Shown here piece by piece: positions 54,018-63,744 of a stretch of 64,000 nt of DNA; position 1 is the stretch's first letter; each line of letters opens with the position of its first letter. Source of the DNA: SAR324 cluster bacterium (GTDB taxonomy: Bacteria > SAR324 > NAC60-12); assembly GCA_015231885.1 (NCBI GenBank), contig JADGAT010000011.1, positions 1 through 64,000 of the forward strand, in the 5' to 3' direction. The position numbers and the translations under genes were made by a program. Under the pieces are notes generated by a model. That model searched no databases. It worked only from the letters and a program-made list of their open reading frames with translations, and was not told the origin of the DNA.

Positions 54018-54677
54018 TTACACGGGAACCCAGACAGAGGTCATCACCATATCTTCTACAATCTGATAGGTTCCCTGATGCTGGAATCCTTCACGAAATT
54101 CAGGACCACATGTTTTGAATAGCTTAAATTCAAAGCAAGAAGAATCCTTAGTAAATGTTATTTGGGCATCATGAAAATGGAGATATACATTAGAAAGAGG
54201 AAAAAAACATTTAAAAATAGATTCTTTTGCCGAAAAAATGATTTTCAGGTATTTTGATAATTCACTGGATGGTAATTGGGCCAGCCATTCTTTTTCCTCG
54301 GAAACACAAACATGGCGCTGAATGCTTAGGTTGATCGAACGTTCTAAATCTTCTATATCAATTCCAATTCCTTGTACCATTGTTTGTTTTCCGGCACAAG
54401 CAACAGCCTTGTTCTTTGCATGAGCAATGCTACCTATCACCGTTTCCGGCCAAATAGGAGCACTGTTTTTATCTTTTAAAATGGGTGAGTTTGACAATTG
54501 AAAGGCTATCAACGCTTGGTGTGCACAAGCACGCCCTAATAAGAATTCAACTCTACGTTGGTTTACCTTTATTGATTGGATGTATGCTTCTTCTTCTGGC
54601 AATAATACATGGGAAGACAAATCAGATGCTTCTAAATAGCAAAACTGAATAAACTCGGGAAAAGGACTAGAAAACAT
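54018..54677 (-). CDS. 4'-phosphopantetheinyl transferase (EntD/Sfp type)
   Basis: A 219-residue enzyme that loads the phosphopantetheine arm onto carrier proteins. SIAHAKNKAVACAG, GIGIDIEDLERSI with the Mg-binding Asp-Glu pair, and KIIFSAKESIFKC follow the EntD pattern. No carrier protein, NRPS or PKS gene is in the window; an AcpS is not seen either, so it may serve fatty acid synthesis. Its ATG overlaps the stop of the upstream exported protein gene by one base. Confidence 0.85.
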   Translation of the reverse strand: MFSSPFPEFIQFCYLEASDLSSHVLLPEEEAYIQSIKVNQRRVEFLLGRACAHQALIAFQLSNSPILKDKNSAPIWPETVIGSIAHAKNKAVACAGKQTMVQGIGIDIEDLERSINLSIQRHVCVSEEKEWLAQLPSSELSKYLKIIFSAKESIFKCFFPLSNVYLHFHDAQITFTKDSSCFEFKLFKTCGPEFREGFQHQGTYQIVEDMVMTSVWVPV

Positions 54678-55276
54678 TACAATGCAATCGTAATTCCAAT
54701 AGTAGTCAGTCCTCCTGATAGGTCGACTTTCTCTTTCACTCCACTGATTTCCGTTTCGCTATCTTCCACTAATTTAATTTCACCTGTGCTGACAAAATGA
54801 TAGCCTATATGGAAATCAAAAAAATGGAAAAAGGGAAGACCAAATCGAATAAACCCTTCTCCAATAGGGCTGGAAACCTCTATGGTCTCTACACGTCCAA
54901 TGTTTGTGATAATATCAGTTTTTGTTATGATATTACCAGCTCCAGCTCCCACACTCATTGTAAAAATAGGGACAGGAATATTATAATACAAGTTCCCTGT
55001 AGCAGCTGTTACCTTTGTTGCTAAGGTTATTCCTTCCGCTCCTTTATTACGCCGTTCAAAGAAAAATCCCATTCCACCAATATTGGGAACAAAAGGAATC
55101 GGATGGGTAATTCCAAAGCTACTACCTGAAATCCCTTCCTCATTTGCAGAATATGCAATAGCCCCATCGGCACTAAATCCAAAAAATTGCGCATGTGCTG
55201 TTGTCATAGACCAGAAAAAGCACCCCAAACCAACCAGTGCACACGGTATGATCTTGTTAATTGTTCCTGTCATCAT
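54677..55276 (-). CDS. Exported beta-strand-rich protein, probably outer membrane
   Basis: A 199-residue protein with a signal peptide (INKIIPCALVGLGCFFWSMTTAHAQ). The mature part has repeated alternating hydrophobic strands and glycine turns (SSFGITHPIPFVPNIGGMGFFF, VSSPIGEGFIRFGLPFFHFF) and ends LTTIGITIAL, the pattern of a small outer-membrane barrel. No family is recognised. ATG codons 1 and 2 are both possible. It is cotranslated with the phosphopantetheinyl transferase gene. Confidence 0.6.
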   Translation of the reverse strand: MMTGTINKIIPCALVGLGCFFWSMTTAHAQFFGFSADGAIAYSANEEGISGSSFGITHPIPFVPNIGGMGFFFERRNKGAEGITLATKVTAATGNLYYNIPVPIFTMSVGAGAGNIITKTDIITNIGRVETIEVSSPIGEGFIRFGLPFFHFFDFHIGYHFVSTGEIKLVEDSETEISGVKEKVDLSGGLTTIGITIAL

Positions 55277-55327
55277 ATACTACGTACCTTTTGGTAGAAA
55301 ATTCAGCTAATATTCGATTTTTTCTCC

Positions 55328-55708
55328 TCACTCCATCTGAGCCCGCGTACTTCCTTCTGGTTCATCCGTTGCTCCGTTTTCTTCTAGTCTGGAGCGCCAT
55401 TCATAAAATTGTCCAAGGGGGCGGACAAACGTGAATAAAAAAGGATCGACAACTAAGGCATCCCAAGCAGTTCCCACATCTGTAAACACAGTAAAAGGCA
55501 AACTCACTACAAAAACAGCACCTCCAACCACAGTAACTGCTAAGCCTGCGATGCGAACAGGAATCGCATCAATGGCAACCAAAGTACCACTTGGCCGATT
55601 TTGCTTGTCTTCAACCGCTTGAACCATACAGGTATTTCCTACGATTCCAATAAGCAGTAAGGAGATAAACAATGGCTTCCAGATATTCATGAATTCCTTC
55701 CTATTCAT
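55328..55708 (-). CDS. Small exported or membrane protein of unknown function
   Basis: A 126-residue protein. The first 30 residues form a signal peptide or helix (LFISLLLIGIVGNTCMVQA); an alternative ATG six codons on gives a cleaner signal. A central hydrophobic stretch, GLAVTVVGGAVFVVSLPFTVF, may be a second membrane segment or lipid-facing strand. FTFVRPLGQFYEW resembles small envelope proteins of unknown function. It precedes the exported protein gene by 51 bases on the same strand. Confidence 0.55.
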   Translation of the reverse strand: MNRKEFMNIWKPLFISLLLIGIVGNTCMVQAVEDKQNRPSGTLVAIDAIPVRIAGLAVTVVGGAVFVVSLPFTVFTDVGTAWDALVVDPFLFTFVRPLGQFYEWRSRLEENGATDEPEGSTRAQME

Positions 55709-56035
55709 TGAATAAATATTTTGTGTGTAACACCGTATTTCAAAAGTGTTTCTACTGTCTATGATTTGTATTTAAGGTGAGGAACTTAGCGCAATAAGTC
55801 AATTTAATAATTATATAGGGAACCATTATTTTGAAGAGATAAAATTCAGCAATTTGTTGTTCACATAAAACTCTACATGAATGAGAGTTTTCACTTTTGC
55901 CAAATTAAATGGGAAGGCCGGAGATCAAGAAATATATTGAAGAATCAAGAAATATTGACCAAGCTTGTGTTTACTGTACCTGGTGTTTCACACATGCTTA
56001 GTCAGAGAGGTAAGAATATCGGATGAGAATGGGCT
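55709..56035. other. Intergenic region after rplQ
   Basis: About 330 bases without a gene. It contains the probable terminator of the ribosomal operon (55866-55890) and a short direct repeat ATCAAGAAATAT near 55923-55935 and 55942-55955. The remainder must hold the promoter of the small exported protein gene; no boxes are convincing. Confidence 0.5.
55866..55890 (-). terminator. Probable terminator of the rpoA-rplQ operon
   Basis: AAAACTCT (55866-55873) and AGAGTTTT (55883-55890) form an 8-bp stem with a 9-base loop, 145 bases beyond the rplQ stop. On the minus strand the stem ends in TTTT. The pairing is AT-rich, so the stem is weak. Confidence 0.45.
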
Positions 56036-56680
56036 TCAGACCCCTTCCTCTTTTTTAGCAGAATCACTTTTTGCTGTTGGCTGATCATCCCTTTCTTGAG
56101 TCGAAGGTTCCTCTGCATCTTCTACGTGACTTTCTTTTTGAGCAGTTTGATTTTCTTCTCGAGCCGCTACCTGCTCATCCTGCTCTACCTTTTCAGAAAC
56201 TTCTTCTGCAACTTTTTCGCTGGAAAGCTCCTGGCTGACTTCCTCAAGGACCGTTTCCTTAGGAACCGATTTGCTTTTTTTAGAAACAGATTTTTCTTTC
56301 AACTCAGAAAGCACATCCTCCGGCCCATCAATCAATTGGATAATAGCCATTTCTGCACCATCGCCTAGTCTTCGCTTGCCAAGCCGAACAATTCTGGAAT
56401 ACCCTCCTTCTCTTTCTTTATAACGCTCAGCCAACTCTCCAAACAATGATTTCATGGCCGTTTTTGTTTTAACAAATTTCAACGCCTGCCTCCGGGCATG
56501 AAGATCTCCTCGTTTTCCTAAGGTAATCATCTTATCCAAAGGTTTTCTCATTTCTTTCGCACGAGTCAATGTACATGTGATTTGCTCATGTTCGATAACA
56601 GAGGTGACCAAATTTCTCATCATGGCTCGGCGATGGGAAGTAGTTACTCCTAATCTTTTGCCTGCTTTTAAATGACGCAT
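56036..56680 (-). CDS. rplQ: 50S ribosomal protein L17 with long acidic tail
   Basis: A 214-residue L17. The normal domain covers about 1-121: MRHLKAGKRLGVTTSHRRAMMRNLVTSVIEH, RAKEMRKPLDKMITLGKRGDLHARR, and GGYSRIVRLGKRRLGDGAEMAIIQL. The remaining 90 residues are a low-complexity tail rich in Glu, Lys, Ser and Gln (for example VLEEVSQELSSEKVAEEVSEKVEQ), ending DSAKKEEGV. Bacterial L17 is usually 115-130 residues. The tail is presumably disordered and exposed on the 50S surface. It is the last gene of the alpha operon, 34 bases after rpoA. Confidence 0.95.
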   Translation of the reverse strand: MRHLKAGKRLGVTTSHRRAMMRNLVTSVIEHEQITCTLTRAKEMRKPLDKMITLGKRGDLHARRQALKFVKTKTAMKSLFGELAERYKEREGGYSRIVRLGKRRLGDGAEMAIIQLIDGPEDVLSELKEKSVSKKSKSVPKETVLEEVSQELSSEKVAEEVSEKVEQDEQVAAREENQTAQKESHVEDAEEPSTQERDDQPTAKSDSAKKEEGV

Positions 56681-56714
56681 AGTAGCTTATCAACTTATAA
56701 AATTCAGAATAATA

Positions 56715-57725
56715 TCAACTGGTTTTTTTCTTTTCGTAAGGGTTGTTATTGGGATCGAAATTCTCTAATTTCATTCCCAGCGTCAGTCCCATCGAAGAAA
56801 GAATTGTTTTGATTTCATTTAAAGATTTTCGACCAAAATTTTTAGTTTTTAGCATTTCCTGTTCAGTTTTTTGGACTAAATCCCCTATTGATTCAATTTT
56901 TGCATTTTGCAAACAATTGATTGAGCGTACAGAAAGTTCTAACTCACTGACACTTCGATAAAGATTTTCATTAAACTTTGGAACATCTTCTTCTTCTTCC
57001 GGTTCTGGTTCCACAGCTTTTTCATCAAAATTAATGAATATATCCATATGCTCTTTTAAAATTTTTGAAGCATACGCAATGGCATCATCTGGAGTCACAG
57101 AGCCATTACTCCATAATTCAAAAATTAATTTGTCATACTCCGTCTGCTGTCCAACCCGTGCATTTTGGACTTCATAATTGATTCTAGTAATTGGCGAATG
57201 GTTCGAATCCAAATAAATGACATTCACCGGCAATTCATCTTCGTGATTTTCCTCTGAAGTCACAAATCCTTTATTTTGCCTCACATAAAGAGTCATGCCT
57301 AGCTTGGCATCACCATTTAAGGTGGCCAACTTCAAATCTGGATTCAATACTTCCACTTTGCCAAAAGCCGCTATATCAGCTCCTGTCAATGTGCAGGCAC
57401 CTTGTCCTATCAATTCCAACTCAACAATTCCTTCTTCAAATTGTTTGAGTTGTAATTCTTTGAGGTTTAATATAATTTCAACTATATCTTCTACCACTCC
57501 AGGGATATGAGTAAATTCATGAGCAACACCCTCTATTTGTACAGCAAAAACGGCACTACCCCAAATAGAGGATAATAAAATTCTACGTAATGAATTTCCT
57601 ATAGTCACCCCATATCCTGGCTCCAGAGGCTCTACGATAAACTTCGCATAGGAGTCACTAAACGTGCTTGGTTCAACTTGTAGGCGCTTTGGTTTGGCTA
57701 TAGCAGTCCAATTTTTTGCAAACAT
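56715..57725 (-). CDS. rpoA: RNA polymerase alpha subunit
   Basis: A 336-residue protein of normal length. The N-terminal domain has [25 protein letters not shown] and [21 protein letters not shown], which dimerise and bind beta and beta-prime. After an acidic linker ([14 protein letters not shown]) the C-terminal domain has [45 protein letters not shown], which binds UP elements and activators. It follows the S11 gene directly; the S4 gene usually found between them is absent. Confidence 0.98.
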   Translation of the reverse strand: MFAKNWTAIAKPKRLQVEPSTFSDSYAKFIVEPLEPGYGVTIGNSLRRILLSSIWGSAVFAVQIEGVAHEFTHIPGVVEDIVEIILNLKELQLKQFEEGIVELELIGQGACTLTGADIAAFGKVEVLNPDLKLATLNGDAKLGMTLYVRQNKGFVTSEENHEDELPVNVIYLDSNHSPITRINYEVQNARVGQQTEYDKLIFELWSNGSVTPDDAIAYASKILKEHMDIFINFDEKAVEPEPEEEEDVPKFNENLYRSVSELELSVRSINCLQNAKIESIGDLVQKTEQEMLKTKNFGRKSLNEIKTILSSMGLTLGMKLENFDPNNNPYEKKKTS

Positions 57726-57743
57726 ATTTTTCCCACACTCAAA

Positions 57744-58130
57744 TTAAATTCTACGTTGTTTCGGGGGACGACACCCATTATGGGGAATCGGCGTAACATC
57801 TCGAATGCTGGTAACTTTAATACCTTCTGCAGCAATTGCTCGTAAGGCCGATTCACGTCCGGCTCCAGGACCTTTGATAAAAACCTGTACTTCTTTCATA
57901 CCAAGATCTCTAGCCTTTCGGGTCGCATCCTCTGCAGTCACTTTAGCGGCAAATGGTGTGCTTTTGCGAGAGCCTTTAAAATTATGCAAGCCGGTACTTG
58001 ACCAGGCAATTACGTTTCCTTGCATATCCGTTACACTAACAATGGTATTGTTAAAAGATGCTTGAATATGCACAATACCTTGCTCTACTACTTTTTTTTC
58101 TTTTTTCTTTACTGTTCTTTTTTTTGCCAT
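57744..58130 (-). CDS. rpsK: 30S ribosomal protein S11
   Basis: A 128-residue protein of normal length with [47 protein letters not shown] and the C-terminal [22 protein letters not shown]. The N-terminus is very lysine-rich. S11 forms part of the 30S platform near the mRNA exit. It lies 24 bases downstream of the S13 gene. Confidence 0.98.
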   Translation of the reverse strand: MAKKRTVKKKEKKVVEQGIVHIQASFNNTIVSVTDMQGNVIAWSSTGLHNFKGSRKSTPFAAKVTAEDATRKARDLGMKEVQVFIKGPGAGRESALRAIAAEGIKVTSIRDVTPIPHNGCRPPKQRRI

Positions 58131-58154
58131 TCACTTTCTCTTAAGAAAGATGGA

Positions 58155-58520
58155 TTATTTTCGTTTTCCTACAATACGTCTGGGGCCCTTACGAGTTCGT
58201 GCATTCGTTTTTGTACGCTGCCCTCGAACAGGCAATCCGCGACGATGACGCAAGCCTCGATAATTCCCTAAATCCATCAAACGTTTGATATTCAAATTGA
58301 TTTCTCTACGTAAATCACCTTCGACCTGGCATTCGTTTTCAATCAATGTACGAATTTTATTGACCTCTTCATCAGTCAAACTATGAACTTTCGTATCTTT
58401 ATTGATTTCAGCTTTTTCTAAAATTTTATTAGAAATAGATCGCCCAATTCCATAGATGTATGTCAACCCTATTTCAACCCGTTTATTATTGGGCAGGTCC
58501 ACACCTGCAATTCTTGCCAC
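58155..58520 (-). CDS. rpsM: 30S ribosomal protein S13
   Basis: A 121-residue protein of normal length: [26 protein letters not shown], then [36 protein letters not shown]. It sits at the head of the 30S subunit and contacts P-site tRNA through the basic tail. It follows the L36 gene by 20 bases. Confidence 0.98.
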   Translation of the reverse strand: MARIAGVDLPNNKRVEIGLTYIYGIGRSISNKILEKAEINKDTKVHSLTDEEVNKIRTLIENECQVEGDLRREINLNIKRLMDLGNYRGLRHRRGLPVRGQRTKTNARTRKGPRRIVGKRK

Positions 58521-58540
58521 GTTATGCTCCTAAATTATGT

Positions 58541-58654
58541 CTAACCTTGACGTTGCTTATGTTTTGGATTCTCACAGATCACACGCAATATCCCATGACG
58601 ACGAATCACTTTACATTTGTCACATATTTTTTTAACAGATGAACGAACTTTCAT
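58541..58654 (-). CDS. rpmJ: 50S ribosomal protein L36
   Basis: A 37-residue protein: [16 protein letters not shown], then [22 protein letters not shown]. The two Cys pairs and the His make this the zinc-binding form of L36 (C, C, C, H). It lies between secY and rpsM, its usual place, though infA, often just before it, is absent. Confidence 0.95.
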   Translation of the reverse strand: MKVRSSVKKICDKCKVIRRHGILRVICENPKHKQRQG

Positions 58655-58684
58655 AATCTTCTCATATTCCAAGATAAAGTAACT

Positions 58685-60016
58685 TCAGATTCGTAACCTT
58701 CTAGAACTTGACTGCCGCCTTTTACTCTTACGCATGAATCCGTCATAATTGCGATTGAGTAAAAATGTCTCAACTTGATTTACTGTGTCTAAAGCAACAC
58801 CCACCACAATCAGCAGTGCAGTGCCTCCAAACATGAACGGCACTCCCATTTGCAGAAAAAATATTGGAGGAACTACACAAATGGCTGAGAGATACAATCC
58901 TCCTCCAAAAGTAAGGCGCGTCAGCACCATGTTGATGTATTCTGCCGTCTTTTTACCAGGCCGAATCCCGGGAATATACCCTCCATATCGTTTCATCTCA
59001 TCTGCAATTTTTACAGGATTATACTGAATCGCTGTATAAAAGAAGCAGAAGAAAAAAGTCATTACTGCAAATAAGAAGGAATATACAAACTTTCCAGGAA
59101 CCAATTGTCCACCAATTGCTTGCACCCAGGGAACCGCAATAAATCCAGTGATTGTTGCGGGAAAGGCCAAGATAGAAGAAGCGAAAATAGGAGGAATTAC
59201 ACCGGCTGAATTAATCTTTAACGGTAGATTTGAAGATTGTCCTCCATACATTTTATTTCCCTGCACCTGTTTGGCATATTGGACAGGAATTTTCCGGTAG
59301 GCTGTCTCCATGAATATGACACAGAAAAGAACAGCAACCATGATTAAAACAACTAAAGTCATCATCAATTCCGACAACTGTCCACTTTGCATCAGCTGAA
59401 TCGAATTAATCAAGGCTCCAGGTACATCAACAACAATACCAGCAAAAATCAACAAAGAGATTCCGTTTCCAATTCCTCTTTCGTTGATTTGCTCACCCAT
59501 CCACATCAAAAATGTAGTACCTGTAGTCAGCGTAATAATTGTCAATGCTCGAAATCCCCATGCATTCATCGTCGAAATGACGACAGGAGATCCATCTGGT
59601 GCAGCCATACTTTGGATACCAACGGCAATCCCAAACGACTGAATAATGCTCAATACGATAGTCCCATATCGAGTGTAGGTAGTAATCTTCCTGCGCCCCG
59701 CATCTCCTTCTTTTGACAAGCGTTCTAAATATGGAAAAACAACGGTCAATAATTGAATAATAATCGACGCACTAATATAGGGCATGACCCCAAGAGCAAA
59801 TATGGTCAAGCGCCCCAGCGCTCCTCCAGTGAACATATCAAAAAAGCCCAGAATGGAACCGGCTTGTGCCTCAAAAAAACGACTCAGCGCTTCCCCATCA
59901 ATACCTGGAGTAGGAATATGAGCACCAATTCTAAAAATAATCAACATCGAGATAGTGAATAAAATCCGATCTCTTAGCTCTTCAATTCTAAAAATATTTT
60001 GAATCGTTGCCCACAT
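58685..60016 (-). CDS. secY: Protein translocase subunit SecY
   Basis: A 443-residue inner-membrane channel with ten membrane segments. LRDRILFTISMLIIFRIGAHIPTPGID starts the first helix; GALGRLTIFALGVMPYISASIIIQLL, GMEQINERGIGNG-type sequence (here GEQINERGIGNGISLLIFAGIV) and GYIPGIRPGKKTAEYI are conserved. It forms the pore of the Sec pathway with SecE and SecG. It follows rplO by 10 bases; the adk and map genes that often come next are missing. Confidence 0.98.
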   Translation of the reverse strand: MWATIQNIFRIEELRDRILFTISMLIIFRIGAHIPTPGIDGEALSRFFEAQAGSILGFFDMFTGGALGRLTIFALGVMPYISASIIIQLLTVVFPYLERLSKEGDAGRRKITTYTRYGTIVLSIIQSFGIAVGIQSMAAPDGSPVVISTMNAWGFRALTIITLTTGTTFLMWMGEQINERGIGNGISLLIFAGIVVDVPGALINSIQLMQSGQLSELMMTLVVLIMVAVLFCVIFMETAYRKIPVQYAKQVQGNKMYGGQSSNLPLKINSAGVIPPIFASSILAFPATITGFIAVPWVQAIGGQLVPGKFVYSFLFAVMTFFFCFFYTAIQYNPVKIADEMKRYGGYIPGIRPGKKTAEYINMVLTRLTFGGGLYLSAICVVPPIFFLQMGVPFMFGGTALLIVVGVALDTVNQVETFLLNRNYDGFMRKSKRRQSSSRRLRI

Positions 60017-60026
60017 ATATGAATAC

Positions 60027-60479
60027 CTATTTCAGCAGAAGGACTTCGCCACCTGCTGCTTTTACTTTTTCCATGGCAGACTGGCTTGCTTTATCAACTT
60101 GAATTTTTACAGCTTTTGAGAGATCGCCATTTCCCAGTAACTTGACAGGGTGTTTTAAATTGCGGATTATCTTTTTTGATTGGAGTATTTCTTTTGTAAT
60201 CACATCTGATGCATCAAAATCTCCAAGTTTGTCCAAAGTGCTAAGGTTGATGATTGTATATTCTATTCTGAAGATGTTGGTGAAACCAAATTTTGGCAAT
60301 CGGCGATGAATTGGCATTTGCCCACCTTCAAAGCCTCGTCTTCTTTTTGCCCCAGAACGTGATTTATAACCTTTATGCCCACGACCACATGTTTTTCCTG
60401 TACCACTTCCAGGACCACGACCAATACGTTTTCTTGGTTTTGTGGATCCTTCTGGTTTTTCTAAGTTGTGCAGCTGCAT
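60027..60479 (-). CDS. rplO: 50S ribosomal protein L15
   Basis: A 150-residue protein of normal length: MQLHNLEKPEGSTKPRKRIGRGPGSGTGKTCGRGHKGYKSRSG at the start, FEGGQMPIHRRLPKFGF and a C-terminal AVKIQVDKASQSAMEKVKAAGG. It lies between rpmD (33 bases before) and secY. Confidence 0.97.
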   Translation of the reverse strand: MQLHNLEKPEGSTKPRKRIGRGPGSGTGKTCGRGHKGYKSRSGAKRRRGFEGGQMPIHRRLPKFGFTNIFRIEYTIINLSTLDKLGDFDASDVITKEILQSKKIIRNLKHPVKLLGNGDLSKAVKIQVDKASQSAMEKVKAAGGEVLLLK

Positions 60480-60512
60480 TCTTTAAACTCTTTCAATAAA
60501 TGAGAAGCCAAA

Positions 60513-60695
60513 TTATATTGTTTGAATTTCTACCAAATGTTGTACTTTTCGGATCATTCCACGAACACATGCGGTATTTTTCAGAATTCGCTCTTGATTA
60601 ATTCGTTTTAAGCCCAAACCTTTCAAGTTTGCCTTTTGATTCTCGCTACGTTCAATGGTGCTTCTGATCAGTTTCACTTTTATTTTTTGTGACAT
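60513..60695 (-). CDS. rpmD: 50S ribosomal protein L30
   Basis: A 60-residue protein of normal length: KIKVKLIRSTIERSENQKANLKGLGLKRINQERIL, then CVRGMIRKVQHLVEI. The start lies 8 bases after the S5 stop codon. Confidence 0.96.
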   Translation of the reverse strand: MSQKIKVKLIRSTIERSENQKANLKGLGLKRINQERILKNTACVRGMIRKVQHLVEIQTI

Positions 60696-60703
60696 GCCCT
60701 ACC

Positions 60704-61192
60704 TCAATCTAATTGTATACCACGACCTTCAGCAATAGCTTCATGCGATTTCAATTTGACAAGAGCATCAAAGGTAGCACGAACCAAGTTATGGGGATTA
60801 CGTGATCCTAAACACTTCACACTGATATCATGAATTCCTGTTGCTTCAAGGATGGACCGGATCGGTCCTGCTGCAATTACTCCATGTCCTTTTTTTGCAG
60901 GGCGCATGTAGACTCGGCCTGCTCCAAAATGACCTACAATACTGTGAGGAATTGTTGTTCCAGTAAAAGAGATCGAAGTCATTGCTTTAGTAGCTCGGCT
61001 AATACCTTTACGAATCGCTTCTGTCACTTCACCAGCTTTTCCCAATCCATAACCAATGCGACCTTTCCCATCACCAACCACAACTAATGCACTAAAACTA
61101 AACCGTCGACCGCCTTTCACTACTTTGGCGACACGATTAACCCGGATGACTCGTTCTATTAATTCGTTTTTTTCTACTACTTTCTCAGCCAA
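60704..61192 (-). CDS. rpsE: 30S ribosomal protein S5
   Basis: A 162-residue protein of normal length. The N-terminal double-stranded RNA-binding domain has [42 protein letters not shown], and the C-terminal half has [43 protein letters not shown]5 helps keep decoding accurate. It follows rplR by 31 bases. Confidence 0.98.
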   Translation of the reverse strand: MAEKVVEKNELIERVIRVNRVAKVVKGGRRFSFSALVVVGDGKGRIGYGLGKAGEVTEAIRKGISRATKAMTSISFTGTTIPHSIVGHFGAGRVYMRPAKKGHGVIAAGPIRSILEATGIHDISVKCLGSRNPHNLVRATFDALVKLKSHEAIAEGRGIQLD

Positions 61193-61223
61193 TGGGATAC
61201 CTCACTGTTGACATTATTACAAA

Positions 61224-61595
61224 TTAAAAGCTTAACCCCGCTTCACGTGCTGCATCTGCAAGAGCCTGAACACGTCCATGATACATAAACCCCCCTCGGT
61301 CAAATACAACAGAGGATACCGACTTTTCGAGAAGACGTTCTGCAATTGCTTTACCGACAACACCAGCTGCTGTTTTATTACCAGTACAGCCTGAAATCGA
61401 TTCCTGTAATCCTTTATCAACCGTTGATGCCGCAGCCAAAGTTTTTCCTTGTTCATCATCAATTGCTTGCACATAAATATGTTTAGCAGAACGGAACACA
61501 GCTAAACGAGGCCGTTTTTCGGTACCAAATATTTTGCGTCGAACCCTTTTTTGTCGATGTTTTCTTGCAATCAAGCGTTTTGCTGTTTTTTTCAT
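61224..61595 (-). CDS. rplR: 50S ribosomal protein L18
   Basis: A 123-residue 5S-rRNA-binding protein: [50 protein letters not shown], and [31 protein letters not shown] at 61593-61595 is chosen since AGAGGAA lies 4 bases before it; a GTG eight codons upstream gives an unusual extension. Confidence 0.97.
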   Translation of the reverse strand: MKKTAKRLIARKHRQKRVRRKIFGTEKRPRLAVFRSAKHIYVQAIDDEQGKTLAAASTVDKGLQESISGCTGNKTAAGVVGKAIAERLLEKSVSSVVFDRGGFMYHGRVQALADAAREAGLSF

Positions 61596-61627
61596 GCACT
61601 TCCTCTTACTTGCTTCCACTTATTTTA

Positions 61628-62170
61628 TTAACTCTTACCAGCCTTACCAGCTTTTTTACGTATCACCTCTCCTGCGAATAAAATACCTTTTCCCTTATAG
61701 GGTTCAGGTGGTCGAAAACAACGAATATCTGCGGCAACCTGCCCAATAAGTTGTTTGTCACAGCTTTCCAGAATAATGTGTGTATTTGTTTCGACTTTTG
61801 CCTTCACGCCTTCTGGCAAAGTAAAGCCAATGGGGTGAGAGTATCCTAAATTCAGTTCCAGTTTATTCCCAGAAACAGAGGCCCGATACCCGACTCCCAC
61901 CAAATTTAACTGTTTTTGAAACCCTTCTGTGACACCAATAACCATGTTTGTAACGAGGGCCTGTACTGTTCCCATCAATGCTTTTGCTTTGACATCATTT
62001 TCATAATCTGCCTGCAAAGCCATCTCTTTATCTTGAATATCCAACTCCACCAATTCTGGAACTAAAAATTGCAAAGCACCTTTAGGTCCTTTTACTTCAA
62101 GCTGCTTATTTTGATAAGTGAGAGTTACTTTATCTGGTATAGTGATAGGACGTTTTCCTATTCTGGACAT
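61628..62170 (-). CDS. rplF: 50S ribosomal protein L6
   Basis: A 180-residue protein of normal length: MSRIGKRPITIPDKVTLTYQNKQLEVKGPKG, then VGYRASVSGNKLELNLGYSHPIGFTLPEGV and the C-terminal RPPEPYKGKGILFAGEVIRKKAGKAGKS. It lies 19 bases after rpsH. Confidence 0.98.
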   Translation of the reverse strand: MSRIGKRPITIPDKVTLTYQNKQLEVKGPKGALQFLVPELVELDIQDKEMALQADYENDVKAKALMGTVQALVTNMVIGVTEGFQKQLNLVGVGYRASVSGNKLELNLGYSHPIGFTLPEGVKAKVETNTHIILESCDKQLIGQVAADIRCFRPPEPYKGKGILFAGEVIRKKAGKAGKS

Positions 62171-62189
62171 CTATCTGCTCCTAACTAAA

Positions 62190-62588
62190 TTACCATACAT
62201 GGCAAAGAACTTCGCCACCCGTATTTTTTTCTCTACATTGCCGATCAGACATCACACCGGCTGAAGTTGTTACGACAGCTATCCCCTGGCCACCTAAAAT
62301 TGGTTTAATGTCAGAGACTTTTTTATGCACCCTGCATCCAGGTTTGCTAATGCGTTTGATGGTACGAATAACACTTTCTCCCCATTGATCGTATTTTAGT
62401 GATACAATCAACTGAGATTGAGGCGTCATTTCCTTAAATTCCCATTTCACAATAAAACCTTCTGCTTGCAGTACTTCCAAGATATGTTCTTTTATTTTGG
62501 AATGAGGGATTATCACTGTAGGATAGTTCCTCATTTTCGCATTACGAATGCGAGTACACAAATCAGAAATTGGGTCAGACATGGACAT
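62190..62588 (-). CDS. rpsH: 30S ribosomal protein S8
   Basis: A 132-residue protein of normal length: MSMSDPISDLCTRIRNAKMRNYPTVIIPHSKIK, ISKPGCRVHKKVSDIKPILGGQGIAVVTTSAGVMSDRQC and the C-terminal GGEVLCHVW. In E. coli S8 also represses its own operon by binding mRNA; whether that applies here is not shown. It follows the S14 gene by 30 bases. Confidence 0.98.
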   Translation of the reverse strand: MSMSDPISDLCTRIRNAKMRNYPTVIIPHSKIKEHILEVLQAEGFIVKWEFKEMTPQSQLIVSLKYDQWGESVIRTIKRISKPGCRVHKKVSDIKPILGGQGIAVVTTSAGVMSDRQCREKNTGGEVLCHVW

Positions 62589-62618
62589 AAAGCGGTTCCT
62601 TACATTATAATACTGCTA

Positions 62619-62804
62619 TTACCAACTCGATTTTGTCACTCCTGGAATGACACCAAACCCAGCTTTTTCTCGAAAACAAAGTCGACACATTCCAAACTTA
62701 CGGAGATATGCCCGTGGACGACCGCAAAATGAGCAACGGTTATATTCACGCACTTTGAATTTTTGTTTTTTTGCAGCTTTTTGTATTAGTGATTTTTTTG
62801 CCAT
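62619..62804 (-). CDS. rpsN: 30S ribosomal protein S14, zinc-binding form
   Basis: A 61-residue protein. It carries two Cys pairs, [38 protein letters not shown], the C+ short form, rather than the longer zinc-free form. It is in its normal place between L5 and S8. Confidence 0.97.
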   Translation of the reverse strand: MAKKSLIQKAAKKQKFKVREYNRCSFCGRPRAYLRKFGMCRLCFREKAGFGVIPGVTKSSW

Positions 62805-62820
62805 AATTATCTACAGATGA

Positions 62821-63372
62821 TCATTTCCGAAATGGGAATCCCAAACTCTCTAACAATGCTCTTGCTTCCTCATCGGAAGAAGTAGAGGTCACAATTGTGA
62901 TATTCATTCCGCGAACTTTATCAATTTTATCGTAATTAATTTCAGGAAAAATTAGCTGTTCTTTCACTCCCATTGTGTAATTTCCTGCACCATCAAAGGC
63001 TTTCGGCGATAAACCCCGAAAATCCCTGACGCGAGGTAGCGCAATTGTAATCAAGCGCTCCAAAAACTCCCACATTCGTGTTGAGCGTAAAGAAACGGTA
63101 CATCCAATTTGCATTCCTTCTCTGAGCTTAAAACTTGCAATGGATTTCTTTGCTCGGGTCACCACCGCTTTTTGCCCTGCAATTAAACTTAACTGTTCTG
63201 CGGCTGCTTCAATTGCTTTTGGATTTTGGATTGCTTCCCCCAATCCCATGTTCAAGACAACTTTTTGCACTGCTGGAATTTGGTGTACGTTTTTAAAACT
63301 AAACTGTGATTTCAAATTTGGGGCTATTGTTGTTTTATATGTTTCTTGTAGCTGGCTCACGTCAAATCTCAC
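62821..63372 (-). CDS. rplE: 50S ribosomal protein L5
   Basis: A 183-residue 5S-rRNA-binding protein: [80 protein letters not shown] and [22 protein letters not shown]. Its start overlaps the stop of rplX by 4 bases (ATGA), so translation is coupled. Confidence 0.98.
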   Translation of the reverse strand: MRFDVSQLQETYKTTIAPNLKSQFSFKNVHQIPAVQKVVLNMGLGEAIQNPKAIEAAAEQLSLIAGQKAVVTRAKKSIASFKLREGMQIGCTVSLRSTRMWEFLERLITIALPRVRDFRGLSPKAFDGAGNYTMGVKEQLIFPEINYDKIDKVRGMNITIVTSTSSDEEARALLESLGFPFRK

Positions 63373-63719
63373 TCAATAATATTTGATGATTTCACACAAA
63401 TTCTTTTTTTTACTTTACCAGTTCGCTCAACACGAACACGGACTCCTTTTTTTTCCGCAGGAGAATACAGCAACACATTAGAATAATGAATGGAGGCTTC
63501 GGCAACATTTATACTTCCTTGTTGATTTTGCTGATTTGGTTTCTGGTGATGATAGACTTTATTAATACCATCCACCAAAATTCGTTCATTTTTCCAATCA
63601 ATCTTCAAAACCTTGCCTATTTGTCCCTTATCTTTACCAGAAATCACCTGAACCGTATCACCAACACGAATGGTAGGATGCTTCTTTTTGCGTTGTTTTT
63701 TGTCTTTTACAGATTTCAT
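63369..63719 (-). CDS. rplX: 50S ribosomal protein L24
   Basis: A 116-residue protein. The KOW motif is in [35 protein letters not shown], then [19 protein letters not shown] and a basic C-terminus. The N-terminus is lysine-rich ([15 protein letters not shown]). It starts 50S assembly. It follows rplN by 25 bases. Confidence 0.97.
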   Translation of the reverse strand: MKSVKDKKQRKKKHPTIRVGDTVQVISGKDKGQIGKVLKIDWKNERILVDGINKVYHHQKPNQQNQQGSINVAEASIHYSNVLLYSPAEKKGVRVRVERTGKVKKRICVKSSNIIE

Positions 63720-63744
63720 AATATATCCAATGTAAAGCCAGAGA

